Shown here piece after piece: positions 11,401 through 21,659 of a stretch of 64,000 nt of DNA. The DNA is from Azolla pinnata (Eukaryota; Streptophyta; Polypodiopsida; Salviniales; Salviniaceae). The notes under the pieces are model-generated. The model saw only the letters and a list, made by a program, of their open reading frames with translations. It was not told the origin of the DNA and did not search any database. Within the stretch, counting starts at the first letter, position 1. Each line of letters starts with the position of its first letter. The translations under genes were made by a program, and so were the position numbers. The stretch spans positions 1-64,000 of the forward strand of contig JBBBWG010032974.1 of assembly GCA_037176905.1 (NCBI GenBank). Direction: 5' to 3'.

Positions 11401-13594
11401 CCAGTTTGTGACCATGATTCTAATACTACCATTAATCGGTGACAAAATGAATATACGTAATTGACATGTGATAAGTACATACCCCACAGAGGTAGATCAT
11501 CTACGATAATCAGCCACCATCATACAGTACCATTTGCCAAGATGAACAGAGAACCAAATGAATACTTTGAAAAGAAAAAAAAAGATACTTGAAAAAGCAT
11601 AAGTTTTCAGATATAGATTACCCATGAAAAACTCAAACCAGTATGTGTTTTCAATGGCATCTTTGAATTCTTGTACTTTCTGAACATCAAGATCCATCTT
11701 ACATATGATGCTCCTCTCAACATTTTCTGCATTGAGCACACATGATTAATACAATTTGAAATGTTATCTAAAGCAATGAGCTAAGAATGAGTTACAAAGA
11801 GCTAACCTTTAAATTTGATGTCAATTTGACTGTCAATCAGCTCATTTCCTTCCAATACCTCACCAAGTCCGCCCAACTTATGGATTGGATTGTCACTTCC
11901 ACGTGAACAAAATGGTAAGCTATAGTAGTTGTAGGTCTCTTGAGGATTGTAATATGGCCCAACCTTGTTCACCCATAGCATGACACGTTCTTTGTCTGTA
12001 TACTGGAAAATGAGGCTAAATTAATAACATATGCGGCTTTCGCATGGAAATCATTTCGGCAACAATATACCAGAGCATACTGAATATCGCTAGTTCAACG
12101 GATGGGTACTGATTTAGTAGTGGGCATCCAACAATTTAAGCATCAAGACTTAGAAATGCTCAATCCTAATCGGCCAGACAATACTAAGACTAGTTAAACC
12201 AAACCACACAATCCTAATCATGCAACAGGTTCAGAATGTTTAAAATTTCAGCTGAAATGTTGAACATGCCAAAATTATACCTTCTCTAGGTAAAAAGTGT
12301 GCATTGGAATTTGACAGTGGTGGACTCACTTATGGTGAACGCAATCCTTGGAAGACAATTTTTCTGGTTTACGACAAAAGAATGGCCTATAAATTTAAAG
12401 TAGTACTCATTTAATGCATGCCATAATCGTATTCTCCAAATCTCGTGACCTAATATTTCCATTTATGTTTCTCTTGCTGCCTCCAGCTTCTTCACCTCGG
12501 AAAAAGGATTGATGACAATATCTTACAACTATGTCCAGGAAATAACAAATCTATAGCGTAGTTTATCAGGAGAAGTGATTGGGACTAGTGAAGATTGTTG
12601 TCTTTTAAGCATTAAGGCATAGTAAATGGTATGTCATTGTCTTGCCGTCTACACTGCAGAGAGTGGCATGTAAATATAATACAGATAGTTCTGCAATCAA
12701 ACTGTAAATGTCAATCATGCCATCTATGCAGATGTCGATTTGAGTATACATTAAAGCATTGAGGCATGCGACTGGCATTTACAAACATACATATAAACAC
12801 CATTCGTTCATGATGAAACATAATTGCATCTGATGCCAATTTTTCTATTCGTCATTGATATGAACAATTAATTTGGATCTTATCTCAAGTCTTGACCCAT
12901 ACATTCATAGGTTCTTGAGAAAATGGCAATAACTCTGACACTATAACCTTTCTTGACATGGTAAAGGAGCCATTTTCTTTTCTTTCACATCCGTAAAACA
13001 GCAGAAAAGACACGAGTAATAGTATGATGTATGGGAGTTCCAACAGCACTGCATCCAATATACGCCATTTCAATCTCAAGAGCTAAAAGAATGTGATTCA
13101 TAGCTTCTGCAGTCAATAAATATAGCTTCTCAAAGTAATCATGGAAACGAAAACGTTCTGCCAAGAAAAATTTAACCTTTGTTGAGGTGTGACTATGTTA
13201 CCATCAAATATGTTCCCCTCTTGAAATTTATGCTCAAAGAATTTATCATGTGAAAACTCTCCCCCGGATTAAACTGATAAAACTTGGATAAATTCAGCTG
13301 GATGAATCTCGAAATTCCTGTCAAACCCTGTGCTTATAGATTTGTGTAAAACGGAGTAAAAATTACGTCATTGATTATCTGACCATCAGACAATCTTGCA
13401 GCCGCTACAGAAGAGAAATGGTACTAGAAGAGCAAGAGAGAACTAACCGCAAACCAAAAAAGTAAGGAAGCAAAAAGGAGAACAAGAGAGAGAGAGAGAG
13501 AGCATACTTTGTGGTCGTATTCTCCTGCCGACGCAACATGGAAGAGGAATGGGAGAAGCAGCAGAGAGAAGGGAATAGAGTTCGAGAGGATCAT
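8448..13594 (-). CDS. Transmembrane nine superfamily protein, TMN1 type
   Basis: A TM9SF/EMP70 protein of plant endomembranes (Golgi and endosome), closest in memory to Arabidopsis TMN1. Thirteen exons on the minus strand: 13594-13508, 12002-11807, 11726-11622, 11500-11483, 11391-11297, 11209-11057, 10795-10661, 10565-10399, 9585-9491, 9411-9281, 9205-8963, 8886-8613, 8515-8448, giving 588 aa against about 589 for TMN1. Residues 1-23 form a signal peptide ([16 protein letters not shown], then HVASA). The lumenal domain keeps [34 protein letters not shown] and YPFFEHQ. Nine membrane segments follow, with [12 protein letters not shown] between segments 1 and 2. The tail ends [11 protein letters not shown] fits the KXD/E motif known to retain plant TMN proteins in the Golgi via COPI. 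Exon 4 is an 18-nt microexon encoding the DDLPLWG region. Intron 1 is about 1.5 kb. Confidence 0.95.
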
Positions 13595-13799
13595 GGTGAT
13601 CTCTCCTTCCTTTTCCCTATCTTCCTCTCCTGTTTCCTTCCCGATCTCTCTTATCTGCTTCGTTTTCTTCCTTCACGTTCCTTGGCCTTCCTGCGGGGAG
13701 AAGCACAGACGGAAGCGAAGGAGCTGGCTTCTTCTTCGCAGAGTGAAGAGACGAAGAACAAATTTGCCATGTTCACACACTCATCCATAAAACCTTCAC

Positions 13800-14440
13800 A
13801 AGACATGTATGTATGTATGTGCGTCTGCATGCATGCGTGCATGTATGTATATGCATGGACGTATGTGTGCGTGCATGTACGTATGTATTTGTGCGTGCAT
13901 GTACGTATGTATTTGTGCGTGCATGTAGGTATGTATGCGTGCATGGCATGTATGTGTGCATGCATGCATGGCATGTGTGCGTGCATGCATGTATATGTGC
14001 ATGTATGCATGGCATGCGTGCGTGCATGCATGCCCGCATGTATGTATGTGTGCCTGGCGTGTATGTATGTGTGCATGGCGTGCATGTATGCGTGCGTGTA
14101 TGTATGCATGCATGTATGTGTGCATGTGTGTGTGTGGTGTATGTATGTATGTGTGTATGTACATGCGTCCGTATGTTGTATGTATGCGTGTATGCGTGTA
14201 TGTGTGCATGTGTGTGCGTGTGGTGTATGTATGTATGTGTGTATGCATGTACATGCGTACGTATGTTGTATGTTTGTATGCGGGTATGCGTGTATGTCTG
14301 CATGTGTATGCGAATGTGCGTTTGTGTGTATGTATCTTTCCCGATTGTACGTGTCTGTATGTGTGTACGTGCGTACACATGCCATGCATGCTATGCTTGG
14401 CAATGCATATATGCATGCTTGTATGTGTAGTTCACCATCA
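13800..14440. repeat. Long degenerate (ATGT)n / GCATGCATG tetranucleotide tract
   Basis: About 640 bases are built almost only from TATG, TGTG, TGCG and GCATG units. With a period of 4, every frame on both strands stays open, giving long Met/Tyr/Val/Cys-rich or His/Thr/Tyr-rich frames that are not genes. The tract lies about 200 bp upstream of the TMN1 start codon. Confidence 0.93.
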
Positions 14441-14656
14441 TGCCTATGTTTCGAGTTTAGGATTATGTATGATAATTGCATAGATTGTAATATCAATTAG
14501 GTAAAGTTCAGAGCAAGAGCAGCTCTATACTCTTTTCTATCCACGATAGAATCAAACATAAGTGAATGAACCATCAAACTCATTGAGTACAATTTATGAT
14601 GTTACTTTGTAGATTTGAAAAGACATGTTTTTATATGAGAAATATGTTTTTTTCAA

Positions 14657-15073
14657 GGGAAAATTACCAAAAAAAAGGCCTAACAAAACTATAAATTACA
14701 TTTTAACGCCTACCAAAAACTAGAAGTTACAAATTAACGCCTCGTTTTAAAAATTAACATGGAATTGATTGATTAACACCGAATCAACTCATTGTTAGTT
14801 CAATTAACATCAGATTAACTAATTGACTAATGCTCCGTTAATGCTCGATGATTTAGATTCTAATATTACTAACTTTTGTTAAAAAAATATTGCAAGGGAA
14901 TTGATTAAGATCAAGTGATCAGGAATGAAATCAATTAACGTTATACTGATGGAATTAATTGGGTACTAGTTTTTAGTCGAAGATAAGAGTAGACGTTATT
15001 TTGTAATTTCTAATTTTAGTAGGCGTTAAAATGTAATTTATAATTTGGTTAGCCGTTTTTCGGTAATTCTCCC
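14657..15073. mobile_element. MITE-like element with about 85-bp terminal inverted repeats
   Basis: The left end (GGGAAAATTACC, then TATAAATTACATTTTAACGC, then TTACAAATTAACGCC) recurs in inverse order at the right end (from GACGTTATTTTGTAATTTC to GGTAATTCTCCC). This gives arms of about 85 bp at about 14657-14742 and 14988-15073 around an AT-rich core of about 245 bp. No coding capacity is visible, as expected for a non-autonomous DNA element. I could not define a clean target-site duplication; the flanks are T-rich on both sides. The arms differ at roughly one position in six to eight, so the copy is not fresh. The superfamily is undetermined; long arms hint at Mutator-like, which is only a guess. 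Confidence 0.75.
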
Positions 15074-15736
15074 AATTTTTTATTACAAACTGCTAAACTC
15101 AAGCAAGTAATGTGTCATAACACGTGAGAAATGTTGATTATCCGCCATAAAGCTACAAGCGTCATGAAAAAAGCTTGCCAGGTGAATTAATCTAGGAGAA
15201 TATGATGAAGCTTGCCATATCCATGGTCAAAGAATAAGATTGGAAAATTTGTATCATCACATCCATGACTCCATTCTTCATTAAATTGGCAATTGACGAA
15301 GTAGCTATTTTGGGCTTGAATATTGGAGATTATATTCACAGGAGCGAGTAAAGGTCATTATCAAATCCAGGATGTCATCTATCGATAAGAGTTGCCATTC
15401 TCCAGACTCGAGACCACAAAATCAAGCTCCATGAAGCTCAAAGACTTATACACAGCTCTGTTTCGAAAGGGGAATGTTTCAAATGCAAAGGCGATGATGC
15501 TTGACTTGACTAGTTGTTCTAGTGCGAGAAACTTAATGTTATTCTACGAGTGGAAGAACCGAGGGGTAACTATCATTCTTTCCCAGCTAATAACGACGAC
15601 ATAGCGTCCTTTATACCTGTTGCTATCGAGATAGGCAAGTAAAATGCAAGCCATGGGAGCCACATTGTCCCACACAATCGGACAAAGCGGATGGATGTCC
15701 CTAGTTCAATGCGCAGCAAAAACTCGTACATACTTT
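15074..15736. other. Intergenic, nothing firmly recognised
   Basis: Sequence between the MITE and the telomere-like block. The frame at 15392-15604 has no recognised domain. A short Cys-X2-Cys stretch in another frame could be a remnant of mobile-element origin but is too short to call. Confidence 0.4.
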
Positions 15737-16046
15737 CCCACGCGACAATTTTGCAAATACATAGACGAAAGCCCTAGGGCCAACACAAACGGTTAGAGAT
15801 CGCAAACCGGGCGAGGTTTGCTCGACAGACTCGGTCCTATATTATCTTTCGGAAGTAAAAGAGAACCCTAATCCCTAATCCCTAAACGCGCAATCAAGAA
15901 GTGACGACTTTACAAATACACACAAGAAAGCTCTAGGGCTAATGCGAACGGTTAGCGATCGCAAATTGAGCGAGGTTCGCTTGACGGGGTTGGCCCTAGA
16001 TTATCTTCAGAATAAAAAAGAAATCCTAGTCCTTAAACCCTAAACC
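15737..16046. repeat. Two diverged tandem copies of about 155 bp
   Basis: Segments at about 15737-15885 and 15898-16046 share the order CAAATACA, GAAAGC-CTAGGGC, CGGTTAG-GATCGCAAA, GCGAGGTT-GCT, and ATTATCTT, each followed by a CCCTAA-type stretch. They look like a diverged satellite-like unit next to the telomere-repeat block. Confidence 0.7.
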
Positions 16047-16256
16047 CCTTTGTCCTTAAACCCTAAACCCCTTTGTCCTTAAACCCTAAACCCCCTAGTC
16101 CTTAAACCCTAAACCCCTTTGTCCTTAAACCCTAAACCCCCTAGTCCTTAAACCCTAAACCCCCTAGTCCTTAAACCCTAAACCCCTTTGTCCTTAAACC
16201 CTAAACCCCAGTCCTTAAACCCTAAATCCCCTAGTCCTTAAACCCTAAACCCTAAT
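16015..16256. repeat. Interstitial degenerate telomeric repeats (CCCTAAA type)
   Basis: About ten units of 23-25 bp built as CCTTAAACCCTAAACCCC followed by CTAGT or TTTGT. Each unit contains one perfect plant telomere heptamer (CCCTAAA) and a diverged one. Shorter CCCTAATCCCTAA runs occur at about 15864-15888. The pattern fits an old interstitial telomeric site or subtelomere-derived insertion; the higher-order period shows it was amplified after it diverged. Confidence 0.9.
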
Positions 16257-16276
16257 GAAGAACCGTTAACCTAGAG

Positions 16277-16705
16277 TTGGTCGAGTCCTTAGAAGCGAGA
16301 GTATTTATTTGTCCGGACAAGTGTGAAACGGAAAGAGCCCCCCCTTCCAATTCCTCCCTTGCCTTCTACGCCTCCACGTTCTGTTTCTTCTCTCTTCATC
16401 ACGCCATCGCTGCAGGGCCCGAGTGCAGACGTCCCTGCAGATCAGATCTGCAGGCAGTGCAGTCAAGCCTATGTGGTCGCAGCTTCCTCTCCCCACCGCC
16501 GTCTTCCTTCTCCGCCTCCTCCTCCTTCTTGCCGTATGCAGCTGCAGTGTTCGGGTCCCTGGCGAGCTATGGATTACGGAGGCTTCTTTACGCTCCTCTC
16601 TCACGTAAGAGCTTCATCCCTACACCAGTAGAAAGCTTTGTTATGACAAATATACAGAGCTCAATTGCAGGAAGACTCTCTCTCTCTCTCTCTCTCTTCT
16701 AGCTT
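16277..16705 (+). other. C/T-rich leader-like segment, unassigned
   Basis: Overlapping frames are open here because of pyrimidine-rich sequence (TCTTCCTTCTCCGCCTCCTC and a terminal CT run at about 16677-16698). A donor-like CACGTAAGAG occurs at about 16603. The segment could be the transcribed leader of the single-exon gene at 17100, but no family match is seen in any frame and no coding call is made. Confidence 0.3.
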
Positions 16706-17002
16706 TTTGTTCTTTCACCGAGTTACATTAAGAAGCAAATGCAAGTTGCCAGTAAACATCAGAAGCAAAGGATGCATCAGAAATGTGGGCTTGTAGTTTG
16801 TTCCGCCGGTGGTATCCGGTTTGGCATCGAATGTGTTTGAGCGATTGTTGTTGAGGATATCCATGAAGCAGCAATGGGGGTTTCCGTGGCCATTATGGTT
16901 TATGCGTGGAAGCATCTGGTAATGTGGAAGATGGGGAGCTCTAAAGAAGGCATAGCCCGTGCATGCTAAGGTTTCTGGTGAATCTTGGCTCATTCGAGCC
17001 AT

Positions 17003-17004
<2 letters not shown>

Positions 17005-17036
<32 letters not shown>

Positions 17037-17087
17037 CATTCATGACCACCACCACCATCACCATCACCATCACCATCACCATCATGA
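17005..17087 (+). repeat. (CAT)n and (CACCAT)n microsatellite just before a start codon
   Basis: About eleven CAT/ATC triplets at 17005-17037, then CACCAT units up to about 17083, ending 13 bases before the ATG at 17100. The tract would sit in the 5' UTR of the downstream gene. Confidence 0.9.
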
Positions 17088-17099
17088 GACCATGAGACC

Positions 17100-17864
17100 A
17101 TGAACCGCAGTTCTAGCAATGGATCGCGACGCAGTCAACAGCCGTCTTCATCGCCAGCCTATCTGCTGATCTTCTTCGTGTTCAGTCTGTTTGCATTCAT
17201 GGCCCTCCCCTTGTTGTTGCCCTTAGGGTCATGGATACCTGGAGCAAGCAGAAGAGCTCTGATCTATTTCTTCTTTAAGAGGAGCTCGGCCTCCTCGCCT
17301 CCTAAGGATATATACCAACCAGCACAACAACAGCAACCTCATTTCGCTTCAAAGTCTCTAATGGCAGATCAATCGCCGTTGTCGTCCTTTCGGGATACAG
17401 AATCACGAGCTCTAGAAGCGCTGGTCATGGAGCTGCAGAGAATGCTGCAGGCAGAGCGAGAGAGGATCCTGCAGCTGGAGGATGAGATCCGTGTCCTCCG
17501 CATTTCTTCGAATTTCCTCAAAGAACGAATACATTCTGTGGAGGAGAGAACTGCTTTCGGATTGAAGCAAGAGCCGGGCTTGATGGCTGGATCTTCGAGC
17601 ATCGATCGGTTGATGCAACAGATCGACTCGCTGCAGCGCAAGCAGGAGAGCTTGAATGGCTTAGCATGGGAGCTGTCGAAGATGATTCAGTGGGAAAAGG
17701 AGAAGACTTCTACGCTGGCTTCAGAAATCAGCTCCCTCCGTCAGTCTGAGGCCATGCTCGTGGCCAAGGTCAAGATGCTGGAGGAGAAAGTCAGTGAGTT
17801 GACTTTGAGGAAGAATCGGAAGCGGACCCATTACGCATTCGATGACCATGAGGATGAGCTGTGA
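17100..17864 (+). CDS. Single-pass membrane coiled-coil protein, family unknown
   Basis: An intronless frame of 254 aa. The N-terminus is short, Ser/Arg-rich and followed by one hydrophobic segment at about residues 20-44 (YLLIFFVFSLFAF, then MALPLLLPLG). After a Ser/Gln-rich linker come heptad-rich helices at about 98-145 (LEALVMELQRMLQAERERI) and 165-238, and a basic cluster (RKNRKR) with an acidic tail DDHEDEL. This suggests a type II or tail-out anchored protein with a long cytosolic coiled coil, but I do not recognise the family. Triplet structure, an in-frame ATG directly after a 5' UTR-like microsatellite and sensible composition argue that it is real. Signal-anchor orientation and location are unknown. 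Confidence 0.75.
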   Translation: MNRSSSNGSRRSQQPSSSPAYLLIFFVFSLFAFMALPLLLPLGSWIPGASRRALIYFFFKRSSASSPPKDIYQPAQQQQPHFASKSLMADQSPLSSFRDTESRALEALVMELQRMLQAERERILQLEDEIRVLRISSNFLKERIHSVEERTAFGLKQEPGLMAGSSSIDRLMQQIDSLQRKQESLNGLAWELSKMIQWEKEKTSTLASEISSLRQSEAMLVAKVKMLEEKVSELTLRKNRKRTHYAFDDHEDEL

Positions 17865-18129
17865 AAACTCTGCATCTCTTGCTGTGTCATTTGCTACACA
17901 GGATGTCGAGGTACTGCGAAGGATCATCACCACCATGGATGGTGCAGGGACCAAATTTCCCCTTCATCAAATTTACCAAATTACCAGTCTGGTTTGGAAG
18001 ATGGGAAGTAGCAGGTTAGCTGGTAATCTGCATCCCATCATCTTTCAGTCAGCAAGAGATTTTTACAGTGTATACCACCAGCAATACATGGGTTGAGTAG
18101 CCCTTTTTTCTTGAATTATACAATCAATG

Positions 18130-18219
18130 CTCAGATTAGATGTGATTAGATTTCCATATCTCAGATTGGATGTGATTAGATTTCCATACCTCAGATTGGA
18201 TGTGATTAGATTTCCATAT
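18130..18219. repeat. 30-bp tandem repeat, three copies
   Basis: CTCAGATTRGATGTGATTAG followed by ATTTCCATAY occurs at 18130, 18160 and 18190. The copies are almost identical. The array lies about 270 bp past the stop of the coiled-coil gene and may be in its 3' UTR. Confidence 0.93.
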
Positions 18220-20270
18220 CCACCATTTCTTTAGGCTTATTCAGCCAGAGGTTGGATGGAAACTTTGGGTTCTTGCTGATCTGATGTGTGGCTCTAGGTT
18301 CCAATACCGATGGGAACATGCCCATTGGCCTGTGGGATCCGAAACACCTTTCAAACAACAGAAGGAAGTGCTGATTTCAGATGAACAGGGGAATTGGCAA
18401 GGATTTCAGCGTCGTATTTCATTCTCTTTGGAACAATTTGGCTGGCTGTTTACTCCGGTAGCAAGTTAACTGGTAAACATTTCTACCAAGCAGCTTGAAG
18501 TTTGGAACTCTTCAATTGGTAATGTATAATAATCGGTTAGCCAAATCAGTGCCGATTAATCGTCTCAAGACTCATATTAGCTCCTCCTCTTCATACACTT
18601 TCAAGCGCAAGTGAACCGCCCTCCCCTAATGGCTAGCTAACCAGCGTCGGAACTAGGAAAGTGAGCAATCGAGAAGTCAGTGCTGATCAGCAAAGGGCGG
18701 ACTCATAGTGGAGATGTACAGGGAGTAATATCATTGACCCCACTACAAAGTGGGCGAACTATTTTAAGCGAATGCCAGTCCTCGACTGAGACAAAGTAAT
18801 CATACATCGAGGCTAAAGAGATGACAAGGCTGACAATCGAAGGAAAAAAAAAGTTCAAAATGACCAACGAAAGCCGCGAGGCGGTGATGTGTGGAGATAG
18901 AGTCATAGATGAAGGGCAATGATAAGGTTGGAAGGAAGGAAGATGGCTGTGATAAAGCTGACAAAAACATGTTGGGGCTAGAAGACGGTTGTCGTCGATA
19001 AAGTTGACGACAAACATGAAATGACATGCTAAAGAAGAGACAATTCAAACATGAACTTGGATAGATAGATTGTCTTTAACAATTTGGGCTTTGTTTTTCG
19101 TTTTCCGAATCAAAGAGGTTAGTTACAAGGATTGATACATGATTTGATGTATAGCGACATGTATTAGTAGGTGATAAACAGATCACAATAACTCCACGAC
19201 TTCTAGAAGATTCCATCGCACGGCTTTTAGAAGGTTCGAGAAAACTACTGATAGGAATATCGGCAACAAAGTGGCGATTTTGTCAACAAAATGTAACACT
19301 GATGTGTTTGGCACAAAAAGGAAGAAAGGAACTCGTGAATACGTTGACGCATGCCCTAACTGAATGGCAAGACTTTTGTGAATCGTAGGGTACCATTTTC
19401 CGAATAAATCGAGTATATCCCCAATAATACGCTTTAGCATCACTCGGATTCGCGTTCGTTACGATGGGAACTTTGGTAGCCAACCACAACCATATACTTT
19501 GTTCGATCCCTCTCTTGATGCAGGGAGCCTAGACAGGGCGGCTATCACATGGGAGAGTGCACGCGAACTGTTGCCATATTCGGCGTGGAACTTGGTTGAC
19601 CTGCAGATTGCTCCAAATGCCACATAACACTAAACGGTTTCTATGTTGGGCAAGTCGATAGTATCCGATGTCACAAGCATGTAACCAAAATGGCACTATG
19701 GCATTATCGACGTTTAAACTCGATTCTGTCCGATACAAGTCTTCGAGGCTAACCATTACACTATCCTATTTATCTCCAGAGCTATAGCTTTCCATCAGTG
19801 TACATACATAGTTGTAATATGTGAACTATTAGAATCGTTAGTCATTCTGGATCACTAAGTGGCATGCATGCAATGGCACACATGCATAAGCCCGAACCGA
19901 CTACAAAAGCGGAGGACCTAGCAATATTGAACCATTCCAGTTCAACTCCAGTCTCTCTTTGGTGCTCTTGTTCTTTGAATCTCCAAGTATTTAATTCCTT
20001 CTCGTCAATTTCTTGTCTTTTCGAGTTAATCGTCCGTTATGAGCTTTTAGCTTGTGACATCCGATGCCATGAAACACCTAAAAAGCTCACAGTTATGAAT
20101 CGAAGTGGCACGAGCCGAGCCAAGCCAAGCTCAAAGGCTAAGTGAGGTAGCTGGTTGCATCGATGTAACAACCATAAAAAGAAAGTCGAGATTACAAGCA
20201 CAAATTAAATTCAATAGGGTTTTTATGAGAGCCAAAAGAAAAACTGAGCCCAGAATAAGCTAGTATATAC
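18220..20270. other. Intergenic, nothing firmly recognised
   Basis: About 2 kb with scattered short frames on both strands (for example minus-strand frames at 18703-19048 and 19183-19756). None has a recognisable domain or the splice pattern of a gene. Old transposon debris is possible but not supported by any motif I can point to. Confidence 0.4.
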
Positions 20271-20271
20271 T

Positions 20272-20755
20272 TCATCATCACCATCATCATCATCATCAAG
20301 CATCTAGTAATAAATCATGTACTGGCATCACCAGAATCATCATCACATCATCATCAAGCATTTCCATAAAAACCCTCGCCAACATCAACATCATCATCAT
20401 TCACCATCATCACCATCGTCATCAAGAAGCATCTGGTGAAAACCTTCATCATTATCAACAACAACAACACCACCACCATCATCATCATCATAATAATCAT
20501 CATCATCAAGCATTGGTAAAAACACTCATCATCACTAGCATCATCATCATCCAAGCGTCCGGTAAAAATCATGTATTGGCACCACCACCACCATCATCCT
20601 CATCCTCATCCTCCTCATCACCCTCACCACCATCCACATCACCATCACCACCATGATCATCATCACCACCATGATCATCATCATCACCCTCATCCTCATG
20701 ACCCACATCATCATCAGCACCATCACAAGCATCATCGCCATCAGCACCATCAAGA
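20272..20755 (+). repeat. (CAT/ATC)n trinucleotide cluster upstream of PP2C
   Basis: Several blocks of CATCAT, CACCAT and CATCAC separated by three or four copies of a mixed module containing AAGCATY-TGGTAAAA(C/A), for example near 20350, 20435, 20507 and 20555. The array is thus a minisatellite with trinucleotide filling. It gives false poly-His, poly-Met and poly-Asp frames. Confidence 0.88.
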
Positions 20756-20779
20756 AAGAATGGGCAACATATACGTCTG

Positions 20780-21659
20780 AATTGAGAGCATATGCTCACA
20801 CTCCTCTGTTTCTGTTTCTGTTTCTGTTTGGATAAACAGCAGCAAACAGACTCTCCGTCTTCCATCTGCTGCTGCTCTTCTCTTCGGTTCCATTTTCTCG
20901 GATCGCGGCGTCCTCCCAGGTATGCACCTCCCTCCGATCTTTCTTCTTCTCCCTCCTCCTTTTTTTTTTCTAGGGTTTCGGATTTCCCCCTCCTTGATTG
21001 AAGCTCCAATGGCTGCTTTTGCGCACCAGGTACTTGATCCTCCCCCCTCCTCTCGTCAGGTGTGACAAAAACGCCGTCCCCCGCCAGGGCTTCCTGCCTA
21101 AACGTTTAGGGTTTCACCCTGATTTCGTAAGGGGGTTGTTTGGTTTCTTTGGCTCCAATTTTTCCGGGGAGGCGCAGGATCCTGATGCTTTTCCCATGCC
21201 CTCATGTGCCCATGAATTTAAGGATTTCCTGAAACATCATATCATTCTCAATAAGGGATTGGTGAAGAGGATCAGGTTCAGGAAAAAACATGATCAGGGG
21301 GTCCTAATCAAGCTATGTGAAGAGGGAATTAAATAAACCATCCACAAGTTCCAGTTCCAGTAACACCTATCATCAAGTATGTACTGATAAGAGTTTCGTT
21401 AATCAGAGTACGGTAAAGATAGTGCTGCTGAAGAAAACATTGTCGAAATCCTCACGATGTTGGTAGAAACCATTTAAAGAACAGGGCTCTGACAGGGTTA
21501 CTCAAGAAGCTATTTCAAAAACACTATTCTCAATGTATTAAGAAGAAATGCAAGGATTCCAGAGTTTATCATTGGCACTATTATCACTCTACTAAGAAGA
21601 AATGCAAGGAATCCCTCCTCGAAGGAGTTTATTATAGAACTATATGATAATGCCCTACA
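20780..21659 (+). other. Probable leader region of the PP2C gene
   Basis: Contains a (TTTCTG)n stretch at about 20808-20828, donor-like sites CCCAGGTATGC (about 20916) and CACCAGGTACTTG (about 21026), and acceptor-like TTTTTTTCTAGGG (about 20972). An open frame at 20998-21336 has no known domain. I read this as 5' UTR exons and introns with upstream ORFs of the gene that starts at 21660, but the exact splicing is not resolved and an extra coding exon cannot be excluded. Confidence 0.4.

Noticed and set aside
13511-14500. Overlapping long open frames of 180-329 codons on both strands
   Set aside because: All arise from the period-4 ATGT tract, which has no stops in any frame; composition is only Met/Tyr/Val/Cys or His/Thr/Tyr.
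15392-15604. Possible mobile-element remnant suggested by a short Cys-X2-Cys stretch
   Set aside because: Too short and isolated; no ends or second domain visible, so no element can be supported.
16277-16702. 141-codon plus frame and overlapping 99- to 102-codon frames
   Set aside because: Pyrimidine-rich low-complexity sequence open in several frames at once; more like a transcript leader than a coding exon.
20354-21009. Asp- and Met-rich minus frames and a poly-His plus frame
   Set aside because: Read-through of the CAT trinucleotide cluster and the PP2C leader; no domain.
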